Source: Aureispira anguillae (lineage in GTDB: Bacteria; Bacteroidota; Bacteroidia; Chitinophagales; Saprospiraceae). Taken from it: a DNA stretch of 64,000 bases. Shown in pieces: positions 54,123 through 63,140 of this stretch. Position 1 is the stretch's first letter, and every line of letters starts with the position of its first letter. A program made the translations under genes and the position numbers. The notes below the pieces were generated by a model that ran no database searches, was not told where the DNA came from, and was given only the letters and a program-made list of their open reading frames with translations. The DNA is taken from the NCBI RefSeq assembly GCF_026000115.1, contig NZ_AP026867.1:1-64000 (forward strand), written 5' to 3'.

Positions 54123-55208
54123 ATGCTTACAAATATTACACGAACGCTAACTATTAAAGATAAGGGCTTTTCTCTAAAGTCACTCATACAGCATAAATTT
54201 TTTGCATTATTATTAAAACTAACAATTGTAATAGTTTTATCCTTCATTTTGTATCATCAGATTTTTGGTCGGGAAGATATAACAATTCAAAAGCTAGTAG
54301 AAGAGTTTGTGGCAAGGATGTCTTGGCAAAATATTCCATTAATAATGCTTGTATTGGTATTGATGCCGTTGAATTGGTTTTTTGAAACTCAAAAGTGGCG
54401 TTGGCTAATGCAAAAAATAGAACCAATCACCTTAGGCGAAGCCCTAAGGATTGTTTTAGTTGGTTTGACCTTTTCTTTGTTTACTCCCAATCGAGTAGGG
54501 GAGTATGGGGGGCGCATAATGATGGTGTCCAAAGAAAAGCGGTTGATGGCTATTTTTGCTATTATGGTTGGCGCTTCAAGCCAATGGATTGTTTTGGTGG
54601 TAGGAGGTTGGTGGGCAATGATTGCGACTTTTTATTGGGGATTTATTCCTGTCAGTAACATGGTGTTAGGGATTTTAATAACACTTGGGCTATTAATTTT
54701 TCTGATTCTTCTACTTGTTTACTTTAACTTACCTGTTTTAGTCAATTTTTGTTTACGTTTTCGATGGACAAAAAAATGGGCAGGACAAATGCAACAATCA
54801 TTGGGACAACCTTATACGAACCAAGAGTTATTAATTGCATTGGTATATTCCTCTACTCGGTATTTAATTTACTCTTTTCAATACTTATGTTTGCTTTACT
54901 TTTTTGGTTTCGAAGCAGGAATTATTTCAACCTTTTTAGGAATACAGATTGTTTATTTATTACAAACAGGAATACCCTTGCCTCCTTCAACGGGCTTATT
55001 AGCAAGAGGAAATTTAGCTCTATTGATTTTTGGTTATTTAACCGTATCCAGTCATGCTTCAACGGCTATTCTCGCATCTACCTTTGGTTTGTGGTTAATT
55101 AATGTTGTATTACCTGCTCTTATTGGCGCTTTTTTTATTCTTAAGTTTGGTTGGGATAATAAAAAAAAGAAGGAGCAATTGGTTCAAGAACCCTGCTCCT
55201 CGCACTAA
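54123..55208 (+). CDS. Flippase-like membrane protein (UPF0104/YbhN, LPG synthase TM family)
   Basis: The 361-residue protein has about eight membrane segments, the family motif PLNWFFETQKWRWLMQ near residue 80, and FSLFTPNRVGEYGGR, a hallmark of the lysylphosphatidylglycerol synthase membrane region (AglD2/YbhN). It lacks the C-terminal synthetase domain of MprF. Relatives may move lipids or polyprenyl-linked sugars, but the substrate is unknown. The first internal Met is far downstream (about residue 66), so the ATG at 54123 is kept despite the very short leader. Confidence 0.85.
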   Translation: MLTNITRTLTIKDKGFSLKSLIQHKFFALLLKLTIVIVLSFILYHQIFGREDITIQKLVEEFVARMSWQNIPLIMLVLVLMPLNWFFETQKWRWLMQKIEPITLGEALRIVLVGLTFSLFTPNRVGEYGGRIMMVSKEKRLMAIFAIMVGASSQWIVLVVGGWWAMIATFYWGFIPVSNMVLGILITLGLLIFLILLLVYFNLPVLVNFCLRFRWTKKWAGQMQQSLGQPYTNQELLIALVYSSTRYLIYSFQYLCLLYFFGFEAGIISTFLGIQIVYLLQTGIPLPPSTGLLARGNLALLIFGYLTVSSHASTAILASTFGLWLINVVLPALIGAFFILKFGWDNKKKKEQLVQEPCSSH

Positions 55209-55224
55209 GATTTTTGAATCGTTT

Positions 55225-56850
55225 TTATACAAATAAAGGAGTAAATTTAAAATCTCCCCCATCAAATAAACCTTTGTCGCTTAATTTTAATCTAGGAATA
55301 ACCAACAGAGCCATAAAAGAAAGTGTCATAAATGGTGCTCTAAGTTGACAACCTAACCGTTCTTTGCTGAATAAATCAATGGTGGAATAGGATTCGGCTA
55401 CTGTGGTTCCCTCATCTGTAGACATAATCCCCGCAACAGGCAAAGGAAGAACGTGAGTTTGCTTTTCATCGACTGCTGATATGCCGCCTTTGTTTTCGAT
55501 AATTAAGTTGACCGCTCTACAAATGGCATCATCATCCGTTCCTACTGCAATTATATTATGAGAATCATGTCCTACACAGGAAGCCAAAGCACCTGTTTTT
55601 AGTTCGAATCCATTGATAAAAGCAATGGCTGGAGGCGTATTAGCATAGCGATTTACAACGACCATTTTGAGTACGTCCTTTTCTATATCAGAAACGACAT
55701 TATTTTGTTCTACTTTAGCTAAGCTTTCAAAGCTTTTTGTAATAAGTTCTCCATCTATTGCCTGAATAACATGTAAATTAGGCGTTTGAGGAGCGATGGC
55801 AAAATCAGCAGGTTTTTTTAATGGAGTATCAAAATTATTGATGGTAACTTCATTAACTCGTTCGATCATTGATTGACCATTTTGAGCAACCAGTTCCCCA
55901 TTAATATAAGTAGCCAATACTTTAAAATGTTCCAAATCTTCAACGATCGCAAAATCGGCAAAATCACCAACCTGCAACAGTCCAATATCAAGTTTATAAT
56001 GTTGTACAGGATTAACGCAGGCTACTTGCAATACATCAAAGAGCGGCACTCCTTTGGCAATTGCTCGTGCGGCCAACTGGTTGATGTGCCCAAGCATTAA
56101 ATCATCAGGGTGCTTATCATCCGAACAAAACATAACATTAGCGGTATGTTCAGGTAGAATAGAAATTAACGTATCAAAGTTTTTAGCAGCAGAGCCTTCT
56201 CTAATGATTACTTTCATTCCTAAGCTCAGTTTTTCTAATGCTTCCTCTAAGGCGAAACACTCATGATCGGTGCTAATGCCTGCTCCGATATATTTTCGTA
56301 TATCCTCACCACGGACACCAGGAGCATGTCCATCAATGGGTTTACCGCTGGCTTTTGCAGCATCTAATTTGGCCATTACCATGGGGTCTTGAAAAATAAC
56401 GCCAGGATAATTCATCATTTCTGCCATATATTTAATATCAGAACTGGCCATTAATTCTTTGATTCCCTCTACGTCAATTTCGGCTCCTGCGGTTTCAAAA
56501 CTAGTAGCAGGAACGCAAGAAGGAGCACCAAAATTAAACTTAAAAGGCACTTTCTTCCCATTGTTTATCATATAATATACCCCCTCTAGTCCCATTACAT
56601 TAGCAATTTCATGAGGATCAGAAACGGTACCTACTGAACCATGAATCACAGCCAAGCGGGCAAACTCGGATGGGATGAGCATAGAGCTTTCTATATGAAC
56701 ATGAGCGTCTACAAATCCAGGTATTGCATAGCCCTTTACTACTTCATGGATAGGAGTTACTGCAACAATTCGATCCTTTTGAATTTTGATCTCTGCAGCA
56801 AATATTTTTTTGTTGGGTATATCAACATAATTGGTCTTAATCGTCATCAT
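55225..56850 (-). CDS. ade: Adenine deaminase
   Basis: The enzyme converts adenine to hypoxanthine and ammonia. The 541-residue amidohydrolase has [14 protein letters not shown] with the metal-binding Hx[21 protein letters not shown], and [12 protein letters not shown] containing the catalytic Asp. The C-terminal half carries [18 protein letters not shown], typical of Ade. The length is normal (about 540-590). It converges with the flippase-like gene with 16 bases between them. Confidence 0.95.
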   Translation of the reverse strand: MMTIKTNYVDIPNKKIFAAEIKIQKDRIVAVTPIHEVVKGYAIPGFVDAHVHIESSMLIPSEFARLAVIHGSVGTVSDPHEIANVMGLEGVYYMINNGKKVPFKFNFGAPSCVPATSFETAGAEIDVEGIKELMASSDIKYMAEMMNYPGVIFQDPMVMAKLDAAKASGKPIDGHAPGVRGEDIRKYIGAGISTDHECFALEEALEKLSLGMKVIIREGSAAKNFDTLISILPEHTANVMFCSDDKHPDDLMLGHINQLAARAIAKGVPLFDVLQVACVNPVQHYKLDIGLLQVGDFADFAIVEDLEHFKVLATYINGELVAQNGQSMIERVNEVTINNFDTPLKKPADFAIAPQTPNLHVIQAIDGELITKSFESLAKVEQNNVVSDIEKDVLKMVVVNRYANTPPAIAFINGFELKTGALASCVGHDSHNIIAVGTDDDAICRAVNLIIENKGGISAVDEKQTHVLPLPVAGIMSTDEGTTVAESYSTIDLFSKERLGCQLRAPFMTLSFMALLVIPRLKLSDKGLFDGGDFKFTPLFV

Positions 56851-57016
56851 TGGTTGTATCTAATTTTTGATTACTTGTGCACTCAATTTAATAGAAAAAA
56901 AGGAAAAAGTGTAGCTTAGATATAGATATATAAAAGGCTGCCCTCTAAAGAGAAGACAGCCCATTTTATTTTTAACAACTGCTTAGTACAGAAAAGAGTA
57001 CTATTAGTTGATCTTT

Positions 57017-58078
57017 TTAAGCAAGAGATTTAAGCCCTTCTAGTTTTGCTTTTAAACCATCAATAGAAGCAATTTCAGAATCAAAGCTACCTAATAATTC
57101 AGCAATTTTAGCATTAATATCGGCAGAAATAGAATCTAGAGCAGCATTAGATTTTTCCCCTTGTTTCGCTTTGATAGATTCAACAGTAGGTTTCAATTTA
57201 GTTGCATAACCTTCTAGGTTGGTGTTGATTTTCTTAACGGCTTCTAATTCTTTTGTCAAAGACGAATTACCGTCAGCATTCTTTATAAAATCAGCTATTT
57301 GAGGGAGTAAGGCTTGAATTTCATCCCAACAGCCAATAACAGCTTTAACTTTTGATTTAGCATCCGCTTTACTTATAGCAGGCCAAGCAACATCTTTGAT
57401 GTTTTTGAAACTACCCACTAATGTTTTTACCGTAGCTTTTAAAGCATTGGCATCATCAGAAGTTTCAGAGGCAGAGCTAGGAGCACTAGTACTGCTAGAA
57501 GGAGCTGGAGTCTCTTCCTCGTCAGTTACAGTTTCAAATCTTAAAATATGTCCACTCTTAGCTAAAAGATCGTAGCCAATATTTTTAATATCTTCAGCTA
57601 ATGACTTCTTCTTCGTTTTACCGTTTACTTTTACGCCAGTTTTTACCGCCATGAAACACTCCTTAGTAGCCTCGTCCAATCTAGCAAAGCGAATGCTACC
57701 AAAGGCATAACCTTTGGATTTTTTAGCTGTTTTTTCTAGCTCTTCTAAGAATAGGATTTGAGCTTCTAAATTTTCTTTATCAGCCTCTTTAGTTGTTTTG
57801 CTTAATGTTTTTTGGGCGGTGGTAAGTGCAGCACTTAAATCAGATCCCAACGGAAAAGAAGTACCGTAGAAAAAGTAATTTTTTTGCCCCATGTTTAGAT
57901 AAACAAAAGGCTTAAGTCCTTTTACATCAAGTTTTGGAGCCGAATCTTTGAACAACTTCCCTGGTTTAGCAATTTTACCTTTTTCTAGAAGTTCTAATAT
58001 ATAAGATAAGGCAGAACCATCAATTCCAAATGCTTTGGATAAGACAGCCGTTTTTTTTGATAGATCTTTTAATTTCAT
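57017..58078 (-). CDS. Unknown protein, second gene of a paired cassette
   Basis: I do not recognise this 353-residue protein. Residues 1-195 look like a mixed alpha/beta domain (PFVYLNMGQKNYFFYGTSFP; AFGSIRFARLDEATKECFMA). A Ser/Pro/Ala-rich linker follows (about 196-215; APSSSTSAPSSAS), then a helical domain of about 140 residues with coiled-coil character. There is no signal peptide or membrane segment. The partner upstream has the same order of parts, so the two may be distant paralogues. The gap between them is 78 bases. Confidence 0.75.
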   Translation of the reverse strand: MKLKDLSKKTAVLSKAFGIDGSALSYILELLEKGKIAKPGKLFKDSAPKLDVKGLKPFVYLNMGQKNYFFYGTSFPLGSDLSAALTTAQKTLSKTTKEADKENLEAQILFLEELEKTAKKSKGYAFGSIRFARLDEATKECFMAVKTGVKVNGKTKKKSLAEDIKNIGYDLLAKSGHILRFETVTDEEETPAPSSSTSAPSSASETSDDANALKATVKTLVGSFKNIKDVAWPAISKADAKSKVKAVIGCWDEIQALLPQIADFIKNADGNSSLTKELEAVKKINTNLEGYATKLKPTVESIKAKQGEKSNAALDSISADINAKIAELLGSFDSEIASIDGLKAKLEGLKSLA

Positions 58079-58156
58079 GATATATTTTTTAGCGTGAATG
58101 TTTAAGAATAAATGCCTTATGTTAGAATTGTAAACAAAAGCAAAGTATGTATTTGA

Positions 58157-59095
58157 TTATCCAAGTGTTTTGAGGTCAACACGTTTTAATATTTCTTTTA
58201 TTTCAGAACGAGTCTCATTCATCCGTTTTACAACTTTATGGAGCGACTGTTTTATTGCAGCCGAGGTCTCATTTCTTGTTTTTTGCGAATGAATAGCTGT
58301 TTCTAATTTTTTCCATTTAGGAATTCCCTTTTCTAAAATTTTCTTTTGAGAAGCAAATTTTTTACTGGTAGCAGCATCGGTTTGCGTTAAATTAGTCAAA
58401 AAGATAAGCCCCGCTTTGCGCAAAGCGTTCACAAAGGCAGCATCATTGGCTGTTGCGTGGCGTTTTTTGTAACGGGGGATAACATCGTTAACTAATTTTT
58501 CAAGCCCTCTTTTGATGTCCTTCGCTTTTTTTACGACTTCATCGGTACTGATCTGAGGGGCTTGAGCAGTTGTTGTGTCATTGGCACTTTCAGCCGCCGC
58601 TGCCGCTGCCGCCGCAGGAGTAGCAGATTCCACCTTAGATGGGTCCTGAGCATCAACCATCAACGGAGCATTGAGCCAACGCACTTCATGAATTTGTTTC
58701 ATAAAAGAGCGCTGCATTTTTTTTAATGCTTTAAGGATCGGTGCTTTTTTGCCTTTCGCCAAAGAGTTATTGGCTTGAATGCACAATATTTTTTTATCCT
58801 TTTCTTCTAAGATAAAACAAGATCCCATTGAGATTTTTGATTTATCAAAGCCCTCATTTCCTTTTCCAGCAGCCTTAAATACCTTTTTGTGACCTTCTGT
58901 TTGGTCTCCCATTACTAAAAGGTCTTTCCCATCCATAAAATTCTCACAGAAAAAATAATCTGTTGTCGTTTCTACATTGGTATTCTGGATAAGAAGCTGT
59001 TGCAAACCTTTATAGTACTTATCTAGGAAGCTAACATCAATACTTCTATTTTTTATTTGTTCTGCCTTAAGTTTAAGTGTAATTTTAAATGCCAC
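58157..59095 (-). CDS. Unknown protein, first gene of a paired cassette
   Basis: The 312-residue protein has an N-terminal domain (about 1-150; YFFCENFMDGKDLLVMGDQ; SCFILEEKDKKILCIQ), an Ala-rich linker with a run of eight alanines (about 160-185), and a basic helical C-terminal domain (about 188-312). No known family is recognised. It lacks signal or membrane features. The match in layout with the downstream gene, including YFF near the middle of the first domain, suggests a shared origin. Gene-order evidence favours an operon. Confidence 0.75.
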   Translation of the reverse strand: MAFKITLKLKAEQIKNRSIDVSFLDKYYKGLQQLLIQNTNVETTTDYFFCENFMDGKDLLVMGDQTEGHKKVFKAAGKGNEGFDKSKISMGSCFILEEKDKKILCIQANNSLAKGKKAPILKALKKMQRSFMKQIHEVRWLNAPLMVDAQDPSKVESATPAAAAAAAAESANDTTTAQAPQISTDEVVKKAKDIKRGLEKLVNDVIPRYKKRHATANDAAFVNALRKAGLIFLTNLTQTDAATSKKFASQKKILEKGIPKWKKLETAIHSQKTRNETSAAIKQSLHKVVKRMNETRSEIKEILKRVDLKTLG

Positions 59096-59701
59096 AGTGT
59101 TTTTAGACTTAAAAGGTTAGGAATCGGGAAAACATGAATTAAATGAATGATAAACAAAGAACACCTTCAAAAGATGGACTTTAAGAATTCGGGTAAATTT
59201 AATAAAAAAAAATTAAAAAAACAAACGATTTTTCTTTTTCCACCTGAAAGGAGTTTTACTTTTATTTAGGCGTTAATTGAAAATACTAAACGATTAGTTT
59301 TTGCCAAAACGATTGTTTTTTAGTTCATAGGTTTAAAATCCAATCTGTTCTTAGTACTTTTGTGCTTTGATAATTAAAACGGCAACAAAATGTACGAAAT
59401 AGTTGTCTTACTATAAAGAGAATGGTTGATTCATTTTTATTTTTTTCCTTCAAAAGGACTCAAAATGATTATGATAAGGTTGTTGATCGCTAGGTAGTTG
59501 GATGAAAAGCAGAGGAGCGTTATAGCTGAATTAATTAGCAAATAAAAAAGTAGATAATTAAAAATTATGTTTTTTTGATGTGATGTGTGCTATACCGCTC
59601 GCACTATACTAAAATAGTCATAAAAGAGTAGAAGCAGCTTAATAGTCCACAAACTCCCATTGTCAAAAAAGCGAAAATTATAACAATAGATATACAAGAG
59701 C
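59096..59701. other. Long intergenic stretch between divergent genes
   Basis: About 600 AT-rich bases between two divergent genes. A -7-like TACTTTTG is present at 59355-59362 on the plus strand but lacks a good -33 TTG and lies 340 bases from hscA. I see no open frame, tRNA or strong hairpin here. A non-coding RNA cannot be excluded. Confidence 0.4.
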
Positions 59702-61564
59702 ATGGCAAAAATTCCTATCGACTTAACTAAGGGAACCTTAAAAAAGGTAGAGAAGCCCCAAGAAAATGTAATTATAGGTATTGATTTAGGAACGACCAAT
59801 AGTCTAGTCGCTTATATGTCGGATGGCAAACCTGTTGTGGTAACAGACCATATTGGCAAAAATGCCTTGGTACCATCCATTATACATTTTGAACGAGCTG
59901 ATTCTATCATTGTTGGGCAAGATGCTATAGAGAAGTTGGTGACCGATCCAGAGAATACCATATTTTCTATCAAACGCTTGATGGGAAAGTCGTATCAAGA
60001 TGTAGAGGACTATAAACGTTTCTTCTCGTATCAAATCATAGACAATGAAATTGATAGTAGCTTAGTCAAGGTTCGAATCAAGGATAAGTTTTATACACCG
60101 ACAGAGTTATCTTCCCAAATTTTAAGACAGCTAAAACGCCGTATCGAAAAAACATTGGGAACTGAGGTTGACCGTGCTGTAATTACAGTCCCTGCTTATT
60201 TTAATGATGCTCAACGCCAAGCCACTAGAGATGCAGGGAAATTAGCAGGCTTGGATGTTTTGCGAATTGTGAATGAACCAACAGCAGCAAGTTTGGCTTA
60301 TGGAATTGGTTTGGACAATGAGATGACACAAACAGTGGCCGTTTATGATTTGGGAGGGGGAACCTTTGATATTTCTATTCTTAAAATTGAACATGGAATC
60401 TTTGAGGTCTTGTCTACAAATGGGGATACCTTTTTGGGAGGAGATGATTTTGATAAAGCAATTCAGGATTATTGGATCAAAGAACATGGTTTTGAAATCA
60501 ATGAGAATCCTTCTTTGAGTCAAGAACTGAGGTTGGCAGCAGAAGAAGCAAAAAAAGCATTTACGCACACAGAAGCGTTTGAAATAGAGGTGGCAGGGGT
60601 CTCTTGCCGCATGACAAAGGCAAATTTTGAAAATTTGGTTACTCCTTTGGTAGAACGCACATTAGTTGCTTGTAAGAATGCGTTGAAAGATGCAGCATTA
60701 GCTATAGAAGATATTGATGAAGTAATCATGGTGGGGGGCTCTACTCGCATGTGCATTGTACAGAATACCATTGCTAACTTTTTTCAGAAAAAGCTAAATA
60801 ATACCTTAAATCCAGATGAAGTAGTGGCGATGGGAGCTGCTGTTCAAGCTGATATTTTGGCGGGCAATAACAAAGATATTTTATTGTTAGATGTTACTCC
60901 TTTGTCTTTGGGAATAGAAACGGTTGGGGGGCTAATGGATACGATTATCGCTCGAAATACCAAGGTGCCTATCAAGGCTGGGCGTCAATACACAACTTCT
61001 ATAGATGGTCAAAAAAATCTAAAGGTTGCCGTTTATCAAGGAGAGCGAGATTTGGTTGCTGACAACCGAAAATTGGGTGAATTTGTGCTTCGAGGAATCC
61101 CTCCAATGGCTGCGGGGCTTCCTAAGATTGAAATTCACTTTTTGCTCAATGCGGATGGTATTCTAAAAGTTCGTGCTAAAGAATTGCGTTCGGGAGTAGA
61201 ACAAACGGTAGAGATGCGTTCTCCTTATGGTATTTCTGAGGAAGAGATGGGGAGAATGTTGTTGGATTCTATCCAGAATGCTAAAGGGGATATGGCCGTT
61301 CGGGCTTTGATTGAAGCCCGTACAGAAGCTCAAAATGTAGTCTTGTCCGCCCGCAAATTTTTGAAACAAAATGCTGCAATTTTAACAGAGGAAGAGACTA
61401 ATATCACAACTTCTCTGGTGCTAGAGTTAGAAAAAGCCACTAAAGGAACGGACAAAGATTTGATTCATAAACAAATGGAAGATTTGAATGAATATACTAC
61501 TCCATTGGCACATCGAGCGTTAGACATTAATATTGCGGATGCAATAAAAGGAAAACAACTCTAA
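59702..61564 (+). CDS. hscA: Fe-S assembly chaperone HscA (Hsp70 family)
   Basis: The 620-residue Hsp70 protein has the ATPase signatures [31 protein letters not shown] and VMVGGSTRM, and a peptide-binding domain with [10 protein letters not shown]. An HscA-like N-terminal extension precedes the first motif, the [13 protein letters not shown] insert is present, and the C-terminal end ([18 protein letters not shown]) matches HscA rather than DnaK, whose tail is Gly/Asp-rich. HscA releases Fe-S clusters from IscU with HscB. Neither partner is in this window. Confidence 0.85.
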   Translation: MAKIPIDLTKGTLKKVEKPQENVIIGIDLGTTNSLVAYMSDGKPVVVTDHIGKNALVPSIIHFERADSIIVGQDAIEKLVTDPENTIFSIKRLMGKSYQDVEDYKRFFSYQIIDNEIDSSLVKVRIKDKFYTPTELSSQILRQLKRRIEKTLGTEVDRAVITVPAYFNDAQRQATRDAGKLAGLDVLRIVNEPTAASLAYGIGLDNEMTQTVAVYDLGGGTFDISILKIEHGIFEVLSTNGDTFLGGDDFDKAIQDYWIKEHGFEINENPSLSQELRLAAEEAKKAFTHTEAFEIEVAGVSCRMTKANFENLVTPLVERTLVACKNALKDAALAIEDIDEVIMVGGSTRMCIVQNTIANFFQKKLNNTLNPDEVVAMGAAVQADILAGNNKDILLLDVTPLSLGIETVGGLMDTIIARNTKVPIKAGRQYTTSIDGQKNLKVAVYQGERDLVADNRKLGEFVLRGIPPMAAGLPKIEIHFLLNADGILKVRAKELRSGVEQTVEMRSPYGISEEEMGRMLLDSIQNAKGDMAVRALIEARTEAQNVVLSARKFLKQNAAILTEEETNITTSLVLELEKATKGTDKDLIHKQMEDLNEYTTPLAHRALDINIADAIKGKQL

Positions 61565-61671
61565 TTAATAGAGGTATTTAATCGTTTGCCATTACAAACA
61601 TTAACGGAGTATTATACAAAATAATGAAACTCTGGGGCTTACATTTTTAAGCATCTTGGAGGAGCCAACAG

Positions 61672-61716
61672 AGACAGAACAAGACTTTATTTAGGTACTT
61701 GTTCTGTCTTTTTATT
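61672..61716 (+). terminator. Terminator of hscA
   Basis: A 12-bp perfect stem agacagaacaag / cttgttctgtct with a 14-nt loop is followed by tttttatttt. It lies about 107 bases after the hscA stop. Confidence 0.85.
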
Positions 61717-61767
61717 TTGGGGAGATTAAAGTGAGATTGGTTTTAAGGTATACCTCAGTAGAAATAC

Positions 61768-61897
61768 TACACTGTAACAAAACCTTCTAAGCACTTTCAA
61801 CTTTTCGCTTTGATAACATTGCCATCAGGCTGTAATTGTCATCGAATCTCATCTCAAATTCGCTGCAAAAATCATCCATCACTTTTGTTACAGTGTA
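61768..61897. mobile_element. 130-bp element with 15-bp terminal inverted repeats
   Basis: Perfect terminal repeats tacactgtaacaaaa (61768-61782) and ttttgttacagtgta (61883-61897) flank about 100 bases. On the minus strand the interior has a 31-codon open frame (VMDDFCSEFEMRFDDNYSLM...) that stops just before the far repeat. It may be the shortened end of a transposase gene, or chance. No family is assigned. It lies between the hscA terminator and the next gene. Confidence 0.55.
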
Positions 61898-61918
61898 CTT
61901 AGTTCTTTTTTGTGAAAA

Positions 61919-62734
61919 CTAATAAAATGTATATTCAAAAATTTCGAAATGGCTTCTTGTGATGCTTTCGGTTTCCTGATTATAGGTGTCAAACGATTTT
62001 TGAGCAATTAACTTTTTTTTGTTGTACTCTATAGTTGATTTGCTTAATAGATCCTCGTTTTGATATTCTGAAATACCGATTAGCTGTTTCTTTTTGTTGT
62101 AATGATAAATATTGCTGAAGCATAGACGACAAAAGCAGGAAGCTGTTTTATACAGCAATTTCTTTTTGTTGTAATAAAAAACCTCTCTAGAGTTCTGTAT
62201 CCACTCTTTGTCGCTATCTATTGTTGAATGCGAAAATAAGAGTAGTGCACTAAGCTTTTTTTCCTTGTTGTAGTGCCATATTTTCATTTGTGATTCTGTA
62301 CTGCTAATAAAAGAAGTATCAATTAAACCAGTTGGGGTGTATTTGTAAATGACAGAATAGGCATTGGTTTTACTCTGGTGTTTTTCTTCAACTAGGTAGC
62401 CATCTTGATACGTAAAAGATATATTTTCTAGGATTGTTCCATCTTTAAGTGTTTTGATCAGATGGGTTAGCATCCCCGAAGCATTGTATTGATAAGAATC
62501 AATTGTTGGGCTGCCTACATAGTGTGTTTCTTGAATAATTCTCCCTTCTGGTGTAAATGATTTGACGGAATGTAGCGTAAATTCATTTGCTTCATTTTTT
62601 TCTTGGATGGTAATTGTCTTTATTTTCGCTTTTTTTATTGCAATGGCATCTTTATATAGTTTTAGAGGAAGGGGAAGTTGTGCTAAGGTTAAAAAAGGAG
62701 TTGCTAATAAAGTGATGACTATCAGTAACTTCAT
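61919..62734 (-). CDS. Secreted protein with YD-repeat-like strands
   Basis: The start is placed at the ATG at 62734 (MKLLIVITLLATPFLTLAQ), which gives a clean signal peptide; an upstream in-frame ATG at 62776 would hide it. The 271-residue protein has many short tandem beta strands of the kind YNxxGxLT or YNKKKxL (YQYNASGMLTHL, WHYNKEKKLSALL, YHYNKKKQLIGI), like RHS/YD-type repeats without a toxin domain. No T9SS sorting domain is seen. A -7 box (TACTTTTG, minus strand 62781-62774) precedes it. Confidence 0.75.
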   Translation of the reverse strand: MKLLIVITLLATPFLTLAQLPLPLKLYKDAIAIKKAKIKTITIQEKNEANEFTLHSVKSFTPEGRIIQETHYVGSPTIDSYQYNASGMLTHLIKTLKDGTILENISFTYQDGYLVEEKHQSKTNAYSVIYKYTPTGLIDTSFISSTESQMKIWHYNKEKKLSALLLFSHSTIDSDKEWIQNSREVFYYNKKKLLYKTASCFCRLCFSNIYHYNKKKQLIGISEYQNEDLLSKSTIEYNKKKLIAQKSFDTYNQETESITRSHFEIFEYTFY

Positions 62735-63140
62735 TGGAATTGGTGTTTGGTTGGTATAGTAGTGTGGTTTATACAAAAGTACCCAATACTTAAAGAAAAA
62801 ATAAAAATATAGATTATAAATTAATTTTTATTTAAAAGCGCTATCTCGATAGCTAAGTAGATGCTTAGTTTATAACTTTTCAAGTATATTTTTAATGAAA
62901 ACTGCTAACTATTCTAAAAAAAGTTAATATAGGTTTAAAGTAAACGGCTAATTGTCTCCCAAAATACTACTTTTGTGATTGCTGCGTTTTAACTTTTAAA
63001 ACAGCAGAGAGAGACGATTAAATTTGTCAAAGAACAATCATTAGTTTTGCTGAGTTAAGTAGATGCCCAATTTAATGTTAATTATTTTTGTTCATCTAAG
63101 TACTTACTTCAGAACCAACAATAAAAACACCTTATAAGAT
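62735..63140. other. Intergenic stretch between divergent genes
   Basis: Two divergent genes are separated by 406 bases. A plus-strand -7-like TACTTTTG is seen at 62968-62975 without a good -33. A boxA-like GTTCTTTGACAA lies on the minus strand (63035-63024), the same core as in the repeat at 46.2 kb. An 11-base direct repeat (taagtagatgc) occurs twice. No gene is recognised. Confidence 0.45.

Noticed and set aside
54395-54658. Plus-strand frames inside the flippase-like gene
   Set aside because: Shadow frames of a clear membrane-protein gene.
61600-61620. Similarity of cggagtattata to the end of repeat copy D
   Set aside because: Only about 12 bases match and the rest of the element is missing.
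62860-63066. Direct repeat taagtagatgc
   Set aside because: An 11-base repeat in AT-rich DNA is not significant without more copies.
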